The notes: generated by a model from the letters alone, not told the origin. Counted from the stretch's first letter, positions 1 to 9,671 are shown. The stretch is 64,000 nt of DNA from Roseococcus pinisoli (GCF_018413645.1 NZ_JAHCDA010000003.1:360969-424968), one strand, 5' to 3'. Numbers and translations are program-made.

Positions 1-1413
1 GCCGATAAGGCCGTGGCGGAAAGCCGCGAGCGTGTCCGAGCCGCGCTGATCGGCCTCGGCCTCGCTCTGCCGGCGAGGCGCGTGCTGGTGAATCTGGCGC
101 CGGCCGATCTCGCGAAGGAGGGCAGCCATTACGACCTCCCCATCGCGCTGGCCTTGCTCGCCGCCATGGAGGTCATCCCGCGCGACGAGCTGGCGGGCTT
201 CGCTGCCTTGGGCGAGCTCTCGCTGGATGGTTCCGTTCTTCCGGTCGCCGGTGTTCTGCCCGCGGCCCTCGGCGCTTCGGCTCGCAACCTCGGCCTGATC
301 TGCCCCGAGGCGCAGGGAGGCGAGGCCGCCTGGGCCGGCCGCGGCGAGGTGCTGGCACCGGCCGATCTCCCCATGCTGCTCAACCATTTCCGCGGCGTGC
401 AGGTGATGAGCCCGCCATCGCCCCCACCGCTGCAGCGCGAGGAATGGCGTGGCCCATGCCTGTCCGAGGTAAAGGGGCAGGAGACGGCCAAGCGTGCCCT
501 GGAGATCGCGGCGGCGGGCGGGCACAACCTGTTGCTCATAGGTCCTCCTGGCGCGGGGAAGTCCATGCTCGCCTCGCGCCTGCCGGGCCTGCTGCCCGCG
601 CTGACCCCGCCCGAGGCGCTGGAGCTGTCGATGATCCATTCCGTCGCCGGCCTGCTGCGCGACGGCAGGCTGCTCACCCAGCCGCCCTTCCGCGAGCCGC
701 ATCACTCGGCCAGCCAGGCGGCGCTCATCGGCGGCGGCCATCGGGCAAGGCCGGGGGAGATCAGCCTCGCGCATCATGGCGTCCTGTTCCTCGACGAATG
801 GCCGGAATTTCCGCGTCCCGCGCTGGAAGCGCTGCGCCAGCCCATGGAGGCGGGCCGCGTGGTCATCGCGAGGGCCAATGCGCACGTGAACTATCCGGCC
901 CGCTTCCAATGCGTCGCCGCGATGAACCCCTGCCGCTGCGGCTATCTGGGGGAGAGCGCGCGCGAATGCTCGCGGGCGCCGCGCTGCGGCGAGGATTATG
1001 CCGACAAGCTCAGCGGCCCGCTGCTCGACCGCATGGACATCACGCTCGAGGTCCAGGCCGTGCCGCCCCGCGAGCTGGCGCGCGCGCCGGCAGGCGAGCC
1101 GACTCGCATCGTGGCCGCGCGTGTGCAGGCCGCGCGCGACCGTCAGCGCGCCCGCTATGGAGTGGAGGGGCCACGCCACAATGCGGCGGCCGACGGCGCG
1201 CTTCTCGAAGCGACGGCGGGACTCGATGCGGAGGCCCGGGACCTGCTGGAAAAGGCGGCCGAGCGCCTGGGACTGTCGGCGCGCGGCTTTGTGCGCACCA
1301 TCCGCGTCGCCCGCACCATCGCCGACCTGGAGGGCGCGGCGAAGGTCCGGCGCGCGCATGTGGCCGAGGCCCTCTCCTACCGCGGAAGGCGGGGTCTGCG
1401 GCGCGCCGCGTGA
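1..1413 (+). CDS. comM: YifB/ComM-family Mg-chelatase-like AAA+ ATPase (5' end cut by window)
   Basis: AAA+ ATPase of the ComM/YifB family; characterised members are helicases acting in branch migration during natural transformation. The reading frame is open to base 1 and the first visible residues align inside the family's N-terminal domain, so roughly 45 residues are probably missing upstream; the GTG at 13 is unlikely to be the true start. Visible motifs, numbered from that GTG, are Walker A GPPGAGKS near residue 177, Walker B LFLDE with D261-E262, the MNPCRCGY motif, and a C-terminal helical domain ending in RGFVRTIRVARTIADL. It is followed 32 nt later by ggt on the same strand. ComEC, another transformation protein, is also encoded in this window. 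Confidence 0.93.
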   Translation, partial: ADKAVAESRERVRAALIGLGLALPARRVLVNLAPADLAKEGSHYDLPIALALLAAMEVIPRDELAGFAALGELSLDGSVLPVAGVLPAALGASARNLGLICPEAQGGEAAWAGRGEVLAPADLPMLLNHFRGVQVMSPPSPPPLQREEWRGPCLSEVKGQETAKRALEIAAAGGHNLLLIGPPGAGKSMLASRLPGLLPALTPPEALELSMIHSVAGLLRDGRLLTQPPFREPHHSASQAALIGGGHRARPGEISLAHHGVLFLDEWPEFPRPALEALRQPMEAGRVVIARANAHVNYPARFQCVAAMNPCRCGYLGESARECSRAPRCGEDYADKLSGPLLDRMDITLEVQAVPPRELARAPAGEPTRIVAARVQAARDRQRARYGVEGPRHNAAADGALLEATAGLDAEARDLLEKAAERLGLSARGFVRTIRVARTIADLEGAAKVRRAHVAEALSYRGRRGLRRAA

Positions 1414-1445
1414 CGAGCCCGGTTGTTTCGGTCTAAGTCGGCGCC

Positions 1446-3131
1446 GTGATCCGCGCGCCGCTCCTTGCCCTGCTGCTGCTGCTTCCGATCACCACGCTGG
1501 CGCAGCCGGTCGTGGCGGAGCGCCAGATGGTCGTGGCCTCCCATCCCCTTGCGGCCGAGGCCGGCCAGGCCGTGCTTCGCGCGGGAGGGACCGCGGTGGA
1601 TGCGGCGGTCACCGTGCAGGCCGTCCTCAGCTTGGTCGAGCCGCAGGCATCGGGCATCGGAGGCGGCGCCTTCCTCCTGCACTGGAACCCAGCCGGTCAC
1701 GAGCTCACCGCCTGGGACGGGCGCGAGACGGCGCCGGCGGCGGCCCGTGGCGACCTGTTCCTGAATGACGGCCGGCCGATGGAGTTCCTCGACGCCATCG
1801 TCGGCGGTCGCGCGGTCGGCGTGCCGGGCGTCATGCGCATGCTGGAGGAGGCCCATCGCGCGCATGGCAAGCTGCCCTGGGCCGATCTCTTCGCGCCGGC
1901 CATCCGGCTGGCGGAGGAAGGCTTCCCCGTCTCGCCGCGGCTGGCCCAGTCCATCGCCGTCAGCGCCGAGACCCTGCGCAGGGACGCCGCCGCGCGCGCG
2001 CTGTTCTTCGATGCCTCGGGCGCGCCCCTTGCCGAAGGGGCGGTGCTGCGAAATCCCGCCTTGGCGGAAACGCTCCGGGCTTTGGCCGAGCAGGGCGCGG
2101 ATGCCCTGCATCGCGGCCCCATCGCCGCCGATATCGTCAATGCCGTGCGCCGCCACGCCAATCCGGGACTGATGACCGGCGATGATCTGGCGGGCTATGC
2201 GCCGCGCCGCAGCACGGCGATCTGCCTGCCTTATCGCCTCTACACCGTTTGCGCGCCGCCGCCGCCTTCGGGCGGCGCGGTGGTGCTTCAGATCCTGGGC
2301 CTGCTGGCCCATTTCGGCCCGGATCTGGAGCCGACCGGCGCCGACGCCGCCATGCTGTTGGGCGAGACCGGGCGTCTCGCCTTTGCCGATCGCGGCCGCT
2401 ACCTCGCGGATCCCGCCTTCTCCCCCGTACCGACGGCCGGCCTGCTGGATCCCGCCTATCTGACCCTGCGGGCGCAGCTGATCTCGCTCGACCGCGCCAT
2501 CCGCGTCCCGCGCCCGGGCAATCCCCGGCGCGACGGCCCGCCGCTGGCCAGCCAGCCGCCCCAGCCGGAAAGCGGCACCGCGCATCTCGCCATCGTGGAC
2601 GCCGAGGGGCGCGCCGTCTCCATGACGACGACGGTCGAGAGCATCTTCGGCGCACGCGTCGTGGTGCGCGGCTTCGTGCTCAACAACGAGCTCAGCGACT
2701 TCTCCTTCCTGCCCGAGATCGACGGGAGGCCGGTGGCCAATCGCGTCGAGGGCGGGAAGCGCCCGCGTTCCTCCATGTCGCCGCTGATGGCCTTCCGGGG
2801 CGCCGAGCTGGAGCTGATCACGGGTTCGGCCGGCGGCGCCCGCATCATCGGCTATGTGGCGCAATCGGTGATGGCCACGCTCGACTGGAACCTCGATCCC
2901 CAGGCGGCCGCCGCGCTGCCGCATGCGGGCGCCTATCATGTACTAACCGAGCTGGAGCAGGGCACCGTCGCGGCGAGCCTGCTGAACGCGCTGACGAGCC
3001 GGGGCGCGCCCGCGGCCGCGCGGGTCATGAATTCCGGCACCAACATCATTCGCCTGCAGCGCGAGGGCGAGGCCCGGCGTCTCCTTGGCGGCACGGATCC
3101 CCGGCGCGAAGGTGCCGCGGTTGGAGACTGA
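1446..3131 (+). CDS. ggt: gamma-glutamyltransferase (glutathione hydrolase)
   Basis: Ntn-hydrolase that cleaves gamma-glutamyl bonds, for example of glutathione, in the periplasm. The 561 residues begin at a GTG with a signal peptide of about 19 residues ending in TLAQP. The large-subunit part carries GGTAVDAAV and the GIGGGAFLL loop. The family self-cleaves before a catalytic threonine; here this should be T378 in SGTAHLAIVD, followed by the usual VSMTTT stretch. The common motif at this point is T-T-H, so T-A-H is a mild deviation. Length matches the family. The next gene starts 6 nt after the stop. It could equally act in glutathione or gamma-glutamyl-peptide scavenging. Confidence 0.93.
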   Translation: MIRAPLLALLLLLPITTLAQPVVAERQMVVASHPLAAEAGQAVLRAGGTAVDAAVTVQAVLSLVEPQASGIGGGAFLLHWNPAGHELTAWDGRETAPAAARGDLFLNDGRPMEFLDAIVGGRAVGVPGVMRMLEEAHRAHGKLPWADLFAPAIRLAEEGFPVSPRLAQSIAVSAETLRRDAAARALFFDASGAPLAEGAVLRNPALAETLRALAEQGADALHRGPIAADIVNAVRRHANPGLMTGDDLAGYAPRRSTAICLPYRLYTVCAPPPPSGGAVVLQILGLLAHFGPDLEPTGADAAMLLGETGRLAFADRGRYLADPAFSPVPTAGLLDPAYLTLRAQLISLDRAIRVPRPGNPRRDGPPLASQPPQPESGTAHLAIVDAEGRAVSMTTTVESIFGARVVVRGFVLNNELSDFSFLPEIDGRPVANRVEGGKRPRSSMSPLMAFRGAELELITGSAGGARIIGYVAQSVMATLDWNLDPQAAAALPHAGAYHVLTELEQGTVAASLLNALTSRGAPAAARVMNSGTNIIRLQREGEARRLLGGTDPRREGAAVGD

Positions 3132-3137
3132 CATCAC

Positions 3138-3923
3138 ATGAGTCGTCGTCTGGCGCGTTTCCTGACGGGCCTCGTGCTCCGGGCGACCACGCCCATGAAG
3201 CCGCGTCGCGCGGCCTCGACCCGCGCCCTGGTGGCCGAGGCGCTGCTGCAGCGCGTGTCCGTCGAGACCCTGGCGGGGCCGGTCCTGGTGGAATGCCCTT
3301 CCGCGCGCGCGCTGCACGATCCTCACGGTTTCGGCCAGGACGAGCCGGAGACGGTGGCCTGGATCGCGGGCCTGCCGGCCGGCACGGTGCTCTGGGACAT
3401 CGGCGCGAATATCGGCCTTTACAGCCTCTTCGCGGCGAAGCGCGGCCTGCGTGTCCTGGCCTTCGAGCCCTCGGCCTCCAGCTTCGCGGCGATGGTCCGC
3501 AACATCGAGATCAACGGCTTCGACGACCGCGTCTCGGCCTATTGCCTGGCTTTGGCGCAGAATACCGGCCTGGTCGTGCTGAACATGGCGAACACGGCGG
3601 CCGGCCATTCCATGCACAGCATCGAGGCCCGCGAGGGCGGCTTCCGGCAGGCGGTACCGAGCTTCGCGATCGACGATTTCGTCCGGCACATGAATGCGCC
3701 CCCGCCCGGGGCCATCAAGCTCGACGTGGACGGCATCGAGCCGGCCATTCTCCTCGGTGCGCATTCCACGCTGCGCGCGCATGTCCGCGAGGTGCTGGTC
3801 GAGATCGACGGCGCCAATGCGGCGGCGGGGGGCAACGGGATTCCCGAGATCCTGATCTCCTGCGGCTTCCGCGAGGTGCCACTGGAGGGCGCCACGCGGA
3901 ATCGCAGGTTCGTGAAGGGCTGA
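3138..3923 (+). CDS. FkbM-family SAM-dependent methyltransferase
   Basis: Predicted O-methyltransferase of the FkbM family; the substrate cannot be deduced. The 261-residue protein has a SAM-binding segment WDIGANIGLYSLFAAKRG near residue 85, an acidic end of the second strand (LAFEPSASS), and the family hallmark IKLDVDGIEPAILLGA near residue 195. There is no signal peptide. It follows ggt by 6 nt and is probably co-transcribed with it. It converges on the minus-strand binding-protein gene with only 13 nt between the stops. Confidence 0.88.
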   Translation: MSRRLARFLTGLVLRATTPMKPRRAASTRALVAEALLQRVSVETLAGPVLVECPSARALHDPHGFGQDEPETVAWIAGLPAGTVLWDIGANIGLYSLFAAKRGLRVLAFEPSASSFAAMVRNIEINGFDDRVSAYCLALAQNTGLVVLNMANTAAGHSMHSIEAREGGFRQAVPSFAIDDFVRHMNAPPPGAIKLDVDGIEPAILLGAHSTLRAHVREVLVEIDGANAAAGGNGIPEILISCGFREVPLEGATRNRRFVKG

Positions 3924-3936
3924 CTGCCCGTCGGCC

Positions 3937-4911
3937 TCAGGGCCGGATGTTCTTGTCCGCCACCAGCCGCGTCCAGGTCGTCAGCTCGCGATCGATCCGC
4001 CGGCCCAGCGCGACGCCGTCGCCGCTGAGGGGGGCGGCGCCCTGGGCCGCGAAGCGCTCGCGCACCGCCGGGTCGGCATTCACGCGGGTCACCGCCTCGC
4101 GCAGCCGGGTGGCGATGGCCGGATCGAGGCCGCGCGGCGCCAGCAGCCCGTACCAATAGGTCAGGTCGAAGTCGTAGCCTGCCTCGCGCACGGTCTGCAC
4201 ACCCGGGAAGGCCGGGACCGGGCCGCCCGGCGTGCTGACGGCGATGGCGCGCACCTGGCCCGCCTGCATGCCCGACATCATGGTCGCTGGCGCGGCGAGC
4301 ACGAGCTGGATGCGCCCGGCGATGGTGTCCATGAAGGCGGGTCCGGCGCCGCGATAGGGCACATGCGTCATGCGCATCCCGGCCAGGTCCTGGAACACCT
4401 CCATGTAGAGATGCATGGTCGAGCCATTGCCCATGGAGCCGTAGTTCAGCGCGTCCGGCTGCGCGCGGGCCATGGTGACGAGTTCGCGAAGGTTATGTAC
4501 GGGCAGTGCGGCGGGGACGGTGAAGATGACCGGGTAGTCCACCAGCTCGGCCACGGGCTCCATCGCCCGCCGCATGTCGAAGCCGAGATCCGGCAGCAGA
4601 GGCGGCACCGTCACGATGGAATTGTCGGTGATCAGCAGGGTGTAGCCATCCGGCCGCGACTGCACGACCTGGTTCCAGCCGATTGAGCCGCTGCCGCCCG
4701 TGCGGTTCTCCACCACTACCGACTGGCCGAGCGCGGCGCCGAGCTGCTGCGCGTAGAGGCGCGCCACGAAATCCGTGGTGCCGCCGGGCGCCCAGGTGAT
4801 GACGACGCGGATCGCGCGGTCGGGATAGCTCTGGGCGGAGGCAGCCGCGGGAGCGGCCAGCGGCAGCAGCACGGCCAGCCCCGTGAGGAGCCGGCGAAGC
4901 GAGGAGATCAT
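3937..4911 (-). CDS. Bug/TctC-type tripartite tricarboxylate transporter substrate-binding protein
   Basis: Periplasmic solute receptor of the Bug (TctC) family, which usually binds carboxylates or related small molecules. The 324 residues start with a signal peptide ending in AAASAQ. The mature start SYPDRAIRVVITWAPGGTTDF is the classical family N-terminus, followed by VVENRTGGSGSIG. No TctA/TctB membrane genes are adjacent, which is common for these orphan receptors. It lies downstream of a dipeptidase gene on the same strand with a 93 nt gap that contains a short inverted repeat (4959-4976). The ligand is unknown. Confidence 0.92.
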   Translation of the reverse strand: MISSLRRLLTGLAVLLPLAAPAAASAQSYPDRAIRVVITWAPGGTTDFVARLYAQQLGAALGQSVVVENRTGGSGSIGWNQVVQSRPDGYTLLITDNSIVTVPPLLPDLGFDMRRAMEPVAELVDYPVIFTVPAALPVHNLRELVTMARAQPDALNYGSMGNGSTMHLYMEVFQDLAGMRMTHVPYRGAGPAFMDTIAGRIQLVLAAPATMMSGMQAGQVRAIAVSTPGGPVPAFPGVQTVREAGYDFDLTYWYGLLAPRGLDPAIATRLREAVTRVNADPAVRERFAAQGAAPLSGDGVALGRRIDRELTTWTRLVADKNIRP

Positions 4912-5004
4912 CGGAACGTTTCCCGTGGCCGCCAGTGCGGCCTTCTTTGATGGACTTGGCGGGAAAGCTATCCCGCGGCCACGGGGCGGTCCAGGCGCCG
5001 GCGC

Positions 5005-6000
5005 TCAACCCGCGTCGCGCAGCACCCGCCGCCAGACGCGCAGGAAGTTCCCCGACCAGAGCAGCCCGATCTCCCGGGCGCCGTAGCCGCGGCGCTCCAG
5101 CTCGGCGGTGATGTTCCGCGTCTCGGCCGCATTCGCCCAGCCGACGACGCTGCCGCCGCCATCGAAATCGGAGGAGATGCCCACATGGTCGAGGCCGATG
5201 CGGCGGATCGCATGCTCCACGTGATCCACGAGGTCGGCGACGCTCGCCTGGGTCACGCCATTCGCGCCTGGCGCCTTGAGGAAGGAGGCGACAGCGGTGA
5301 TCTGCGCCACGCCGCCGCAGGCGCGGATGGCGTCCAGCTGCTCGTCGTCGAGGTTGCGCGGGTGTGGGCAGAGCGCCGCGCAGGCCGTGTGCGTGACGGC
5401 GATGGGCGCGCGGGAGAGTTCCGCCGCCTGCATCATCCCGGCCTTGGAGACATGGGAGCAGTCGAGCATCAGCCCCACGCGGTTCATCTCGCGGATGGCC
5501 GCGCGGCCCAGGGCGGAGAGGCCGCCATGCTCGGTCTCGCTGTCGCCCAGGTTCTTTCGCGGCCGCGCGCTGTCGGAGAGCGCGTTATGCCCGTCATGCG
5601 TCAGGGTGAGGTAGATGGCGCCGAGCCTGCGCCAGAGCGCGATGCGGCCGAGGTCGTGGCCCATCGCATAGCCGTTCTCGACGGCAGAGAGCACGGCCGG
5701 GACCCCGTCGGCGAAAGCGGCCTCGACCTCGTCCGGCGTCGTGCAGAAGCGGCTCGCGACGCCATCGGCGCGGGCGCGGATATGGTGCAGCATCGATTCC
5801 GCCCGTGCGGCGGCCGCGGCATGGCCGGTATAGTCACGCGCGCCCTGGCCGACATAGGCGATGAAGACGGCGGCGCTCATGCCGCCTGCGAGCATCTTCG
5901 GCAGGTCCACGCATTGCTTGGTGTCGGAGAGCCAGTCGGGCGTCTCGGGCCAGCGGATGTCGATATGCGTGTCGATGACGAGGGGGGTGATCTGGTTCAC
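5005..6000 (-). CDS. membrane dipeptidase, peptidase family M19 (renal dipeptidase-like)
   Basis: Zinc-dependent dipeptidase of family M19, acting on dipeptides including D-residue ones. The GTG start at 6000 overlaps the upstream stop in a GTGA, giving 331 residues that begin near the first metal-binding strand. Expected zinc ligands are visible: H12 and D14 in DTHID, a glutamate in VLSAVENG, and histidines in LDCSHVS and AVTHTACAAL. The C-terminal HVGISSDFDGG motif is also typical. No signal peptide is seen, so a cytoplasmic enzyme is likely. It is translationally coupled to the deacetylase-like gene upstream, suggesting a shared catabolic pathway. Confidence 0.9.
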   Translation of the reverse strand: MNQITPLVIDTHIDIRWPETPDWLSDTKQCVDLPKMLAGGMSAAVFIAYVGQGARDYTGHAAAAARAESMLHHIRARADGVASRFCTTPDEVEAAFADGVPAVLSAVENGYAMGHDLGRIALWRRLGAIYLTLTHDGHNALSDSARPRKNLGDSETEHGGLSALGRAAIREMNRVGLMLDCSHVSKAGMMQAAELSRAPIAVTHTACAALCPHPRNLDDEQLDAIRACGGVAQITAVASFLKAPGANGVTQASVADLVDHVEHAIRRIGLDHVGISSDFDGGGSVVGWANAAETRNITAELERRGYGAREIGLLWSGNFLRVWRRVLRDAG

Positions 6001-7019
6001 TTCGCTTCTCCGAAGCCCGTGAGAAAGCGCTTCAGGAGCTGTCCCAGGATATCCACGTTGTAGCCGCCTTCCTGGCAGATGGCGGTGGGAAGGCGGAGCC
6101 GTCCGATGGCTTCCCCGGCGCGGGCGAAGCCTTCCTCGGTGACCTTCAGCGCGGCCAGCGGCTCGAACTCGCTGGCGTCGAAGCCCAGCGGCACGACCAG
6201 CGCGTCGGGGCGGAAATCGCGGATGGCGGCGATGGCGGTGTCGAGGGCGGCGAGCCAGCCTTCGTCGCCGGTGCCGAAGGGTTGGGGCAGGTTGAGATTC
6301 GCCGCGCCCTTCTCCTCGGCGAAGCCGACATACCAAGGGTAGTAGCGCGACGGATCGCCGTGCAGGGAGACCGTCAGCACGTCCCCGCGGTCCCAGAAGA
6401 TGCCCTGGGTGCCGTTGCCGTGATGGCTGTCGATGTCGAGCACGGCGACGCGCGCGGCACCGGCGTCGCGCAGCCGCTGGGCGGCCAGGGCGCTGTTGTT
6501 GATGTAGCAATGCCCGCCGGCGCGGCCGGCATAGGCGTGATGGCCGGGCGGGCGGCAGAGCGCATAGGCCGCCCCGCCCTTCGCCGCCACATCCGCCGCG
6601 GCCAGCGCGCAGCCCGCCGCGCCGATGGCGGCCTCCCAGGTGCCGGGGCCGATGGGGCAGGCCGTATCGGCCATGTGCCGGCCGGCGCGGGCGATGACAT
6701 GGGTGGAGGCGCGATCCGACTCGCGCAGCATCTCCGGCGTCGGGTGCATATTGGCCACGACTTCAGCGCCCGCTTCGGGCATCTCCGCCCATTGCGCTGC
6801 AGCATGCTCGAGGAAGTCGAGATACTCCGCGTCATGGAGCTTCAGCAGCTCGCTGCGCGTCGCGGGCTTCGTCGTTTCCGGGGCCAGGCCCAGCGCATCC
6901 AGCCCCGCCCGTAGCGAGGCCGCGCGTCCGGGAACCTCGAAATTAGATCGCACGGTGCCGCGCGTCAGAAAGAATTTCGGTGCGTGGCGGGCTTCGTCGG
7001 GGTGATGGAACGCCTTCAT
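5997..7019 (-). CDS. class II histone deacetylase-like amidohydrolase (acetylpolyamine amidohydrolase type)
   Basis: Zinc amidohydrolase of the arginase/deacetylase fold. Bacterial members deacetylate acetylpolyamines or other N-acyl amines rather than histones. With the ATG at 7019 it has 340 residues. Key motifs are PPGHHAYAGRAGGHCYINN (catalytic histidine pair), VLDIDSHHGNGTQ (metal-binding Asp and His) and VVPLGFDASEFEPL. The start fits family alignments (MKAFHHPDEARHAP). It is the first gene of a two-gene minus-strand unit with the M19 dipeptidase and is divergent from an M20 deacylase gene 53 nt away. Polyamine genes speD-speE lie 19 kb downstream but are not linked to it. Confidence 0.9.
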   Translation of the reverse strand: MKAFHHPDEARHAPKFFLTRGTVRSNFEVPGRAASLRAGLDALGLAPETTKPATRSELLKLHDAEYLDFLEHAAAQWAEMPEAGAEVVANMHPTPEMLRESDRASTHVIARAGRHMADTACPIGPGTWEAAIGAAGCALAAADVAAKGGAAYALCRPPGHHAYAGRAGGHCYINNSALAAQRLRDAGAARVAVLDIDSHHGNGTQGIFWDRGDVLTVSLHGDPSRYYPWYVGFAEEKGAANLNLPQPFGTGDEGWLAALDTAIAAIRDFRPDALVVPLGFDASEFEPLAALKVTEEGFARAGEAIGRLRLPTAICQEGGYNVDILGQLLKRFLTGFGEAK

Positions 7020-7072
7020 CCGATCAGTGAAGCGCGCCTTGCCGGCCTGGACAACCGCGTCCTGCGCTGGCC

Positions 7073-8374
7073 ATGCTGCCAGGCATGATCCCGCTCGACG
7101 CCGGCGCCCGCCGCGCCATTCTCGAAGCCGCCGATTCCCTGCGCGAGGAATCGCTGGATTGGCTGTTCCGCCTCGTCCGCTGCCCTTCGACACTGGGCAA
7201 CGAAGCTGGGGCGCTGAAGGAGATGGAGCGGCTGTACCGCCATCTCGGCCTCGCGCCGCAGCGCATTCCCACGGTGCCGGAGAAGCTCGAGGGCCATCCC
7301 GGCTTCTCGCCGCCGCTCATCGGCTATGAGGGGCGCGACAATGTCGCGGCGCTTCATCGCCCGAAGGTGACGAAGGGACGCAGCCTCGTGCTCCAGGGTC
7401 ATGTCGACGTCGTGCCCGAGGGTGCGGCCGACATGTGGGAATCGCCACCTTATGAGCCGACGATCCGCGGCGGCCGCGTCTATGGCCGCGGCGCGGGGGA
7501 CATGAAGGCGGGCGTGGTCAGCTACTGCATGGCCTTCGCCGCCCTGAAGCGGGCGGGGCTGCAGCCCGCGGCCGAGGTTCAGCTCCAGGCCGTCATCGAG
7601 GAGGAGTGCACGGGCAACGGCGCGCTGGCCACGATGCTAGCCATGCCCAAGGCCGACGCCGCCATCATCCCCGAGCCCGGCCCGGGCGTCGACGCCTACT
7701 ACTCCGCCGAGGTCGGCGTGGTCTGGGCCTGGGTGACGGTGAGCGGCCGGCCCGCGCATGTGCGCGACATGCAGTCGGGCATCAACGCGATCGAGGCGGC
7801 GAACGTCATCGCCGGCGCCTTCAAGGATTACGAGGCCGAGCGCAACCGCGCCGAGAACATCCACGCGGCCTTCCATGGCGTGAACCATCCGGTGAACGTC
7901 AATTTCGGCACGATCCAGGGCGGCGAATGGAACAGCTCGGTCGCGACCCGCTGCCGCATCGGCATGCGCGTCGGCGTCATGCTCGGCTATTCCGCCCGCC
8001 AGGTGCGCGAGGATATCGAGCGGCTGGTTGCGAAGGCCGCCACGGACGAGCGGCTGCGCGGCGCGCAGGTGAAGCTGGAATTCAAGGGCTTCATGGCCGA
8101 GGCCTGCGAGCTTTCCGTGGAGACCGACATCGGCCGGCTTTCGCGCCGCAGCTATTCGGAGGCGACGGGCACGGAGCTGCGCGGCTTCCCCATCCTCGGA
8201 CTCACCGATGCGCGGCACTTCGTGCTGCACGGCGATATTCCCTGCATGGTTTTCGGTCCGGATGCGCAGGAGATCCATGGCATCGACGAGAGCGTCGGCA
8301 TCGAGAGCATGCATGGCATCACGCGCAGCCTCGCGCTGACCATGGCGCAATGGTGTGGAGTGGAAAGCGCATGA
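7073..8374 (+). CDS. M20-family metallopeptidase, ArgE/DapE-type deacylase
   Basis: Zinc-dependent hydrolase of N-acyl amino acids or small peptides, in the ArgE/DapE/ACY1 group. The 433 residues contain LVLQGHVDVVPEG with the first zinc histidine, a metal-bridging aspartate in GRGAGDMKAG, the catalytic EEE in VIEEECTGNGA, and a dimerisation domain with GRPAHVRDMQ. A second possible start at 7085 (MIPLDAG) would shorten it by four residues. The stop overlaps the ATG of the next gene in an ATGA, so the two are translationally coupled. Substrate preference cannot be read from the sequence. Confidence 0.9.
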   Translation: MLPGMIPLDAGARRAILEAADSLREESLDWLFRLVRCPSTLGNEAGALKEMERLYRHLGLAPQRIPTVPEKLEGHPGFSPPLIGYEGRDNVAALHRPKVTKGRSLVLQGHVDVVPEGAADMWESPPYEPTIRGGRVYGRGAGDMKAGVVSYCMAFAALKRAGLQPAAEVQLQAVIEEECTGNGALATMLAMPKADAAIIPEPGPGVDAYYSAEVGVVWAWVTVSGRPAHVRDMQSGINAIEAANVIAGAFKDYEAERNRAENIHAAFHGVNHPVNVNFGTIQGGEWNSSVATRCRIGMRVGVMLGYSARQVREDIERLVAKAATDERLRGAQVKLEFKGFMAEACELSVETDIGRLSRRSYSEATGTELRGFPILGLTDARHFVLHGDIPCMVFGPDAQEIHGIDESVGIESMHGITRSLALTMAQWCGVESA

Positions 8375-9630
8375 GCCGGACGAACCTTCCCCTTTCGGGC
8401 GCGCGCCTCTGGGACAGCCTGATGGAGATGGCCAAGGTGGGCGGGACGGAGAAGGGTGGCAGCAATCGCCAGACCCTGACCGACGTGGACGCCGAGGGCC
8501 GTGCGCTGCTCCGCCGCTGGGGCGAGGCCGTAGGCCTGACCCTCACCGTCGATCGCCTGGGCAACATGGTCTTCCGGCGCGAGGGTCGGAATCCGTCGCT
8601 GCCGCCGGTGGCCATCGGCAGCCACCTCGACACGCAGCCCACGGGCGGGAAGTTCGACGGCGTGCTGGGCGTGCTGGCGGGTCTCGAGATCATGCGGGCC
8701 CTGCATGAGGCCGGCGCGGAGACCGAGGCGCCGCTGCTGCTCATCAACTGGACCAATGAGGAAGGCGCGCGCTTTTCGCCGCCCATGATGGGCAGTGGGG
8801 GCGCCATGGGCGTCTTCACCGAGGCGGAGATCCTGGCCAAGACCTCCTTCGACGGCGCGGTCTTCGGCGAGGAGCTGAAGCGCATCGGCTGGCAGGGCAC
8901 GGCCGATCCGACGGAGCTGCAGAAGGTCGGCCACTATCTCGAGCTGCATATCGAGCAGGGCAAGCTGCTCGAGGATGGCGGCGAGGAGGTCGGCATCGTC
9001 ACCCATGCGCTGGCCCAGAGCTGGTTCGAAGTGGTGGTGGAAGGCGAGGAGGCGCATGGTGGCTCGCCCATGGCCGGCCGTCGCGACGCGTTGATGGCCG
9101 CCGCTCCGCTGATCACCGCCGTGGAGGAGATCGCGCGCTCCACCGTCTCGGCGACGGGCGAGCCCGGGCGCGGCACGGTGGGCGTGGTGGATATCTACCC
9201 CTCCAGCCGCAACGTCGCGCCGAGCCGTGCCTACTTCACGGTCGACCTGCGCCATGGCGATCCGGATTGCCTCGCGCGCATGGAAAGCGCGCTGAAGGCG
9301 CGTGCGGCGGATCTCGCCGCCTCGCGGGGCGTGAAGATCGCCGTCACGGATTTCTGGCACTCGCCGCTCACGCCCTTCGATCCGGCGCTGATCCAGCGCG
9401 CGCGGGACGGCGCCACTGCCCGCGGCTTCAAGTGGCGCGACATCCCGACGGGCATCGGGCACGACGCCGTCTACATGGCGCGCAAGGTGCCGACGGTGAT
9501 GGTCTTCTGCCCCTGCCATGGCGGCCTCAGCCATAACGAGGCGGAGAGCATCACGCCCGAATGGGCCACGGCCGGCATGCAGGTGCTCGCCGACGCCGCC
9601 ATCGCGACAGCCCGGCTCGTCTCGCCCTAG
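8371..9630 (+). CDS. Zn-dependent amidase, hydantoinase/carbamoylase family (M20)
   Basis: Member of the N-carbamoyl-L-amino-acid hydrolase / allantoate amidohydrolase / beta-ureidopropionase group. The 419-residue protein has the family's ordered motifs: IGSHLDTQPTGGKFDGVLG, INWTNEEGARFSPPMMGSG, LELHIEQGKLLED and the C-terminal CPCHGGLSHNEAE. It would hydrolyse carbamoyl or ureido amides in purine, pyrimidine or hydantoin breakdown. No hydantoinase, allantoinase or dihydropyrimidinase gene is adjacent, so the true substrate may be another amide. It starts with an ATG overlapping the upstream M20 gene. Confidence 0.9.
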   Translation: MSRTNLPLSGARLWDSLMEMAKVGGTEKGGSNRQTLTDVDAEGRALLRRWGEAVGLTLTVDRLGNMVFRREGRNPSLPPVAIGSHLDTQPTGGKFDGVLGVLAGLEIMRALHEAGAETEAPLLLINWTNEEGARFSPPMMGSGGAMGVFTEAEILAKTSFDGAVFGEELKRIGWQGTADPTELQKVGHYLELHIEQGKLLEDGGEEVGIVTHALAQSWFEVVVEGEEAHGGSPMAGRRDALMAAAPLITAVEEIARSTVSATGEPGRGTVGVVDIYPSSRNVAPSRAYFTVDLRHGDPDCLARMESALKARAADLAASRGVKIAVTDFWHSPLTPFDPALIQRARDGATARGFKWRDIPTGIGHDAVYMARKVPTVMVFCPCHGGLSHNEAESITPEWATAGMQVLADAAIATARLVSP

Positions 9631-9671
9631 CTTCCGTTTCATCACCATTGCCGATTTCAAGGACTGACAAG

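Noticed and set aside
1377-2939. 520-residue open frame on the minus strand across ggt
   Set aside because: It is the complement of a clear gamma-glutamyltransferase gene and is low-complexity (Arg, His, Gly-rich), a GC-driven shadow.
5997-7019. True histone deacetylase
   Set aside because: Bacterial members of this class act on acetylpolyamines or similar amines, so only the fold family is called.
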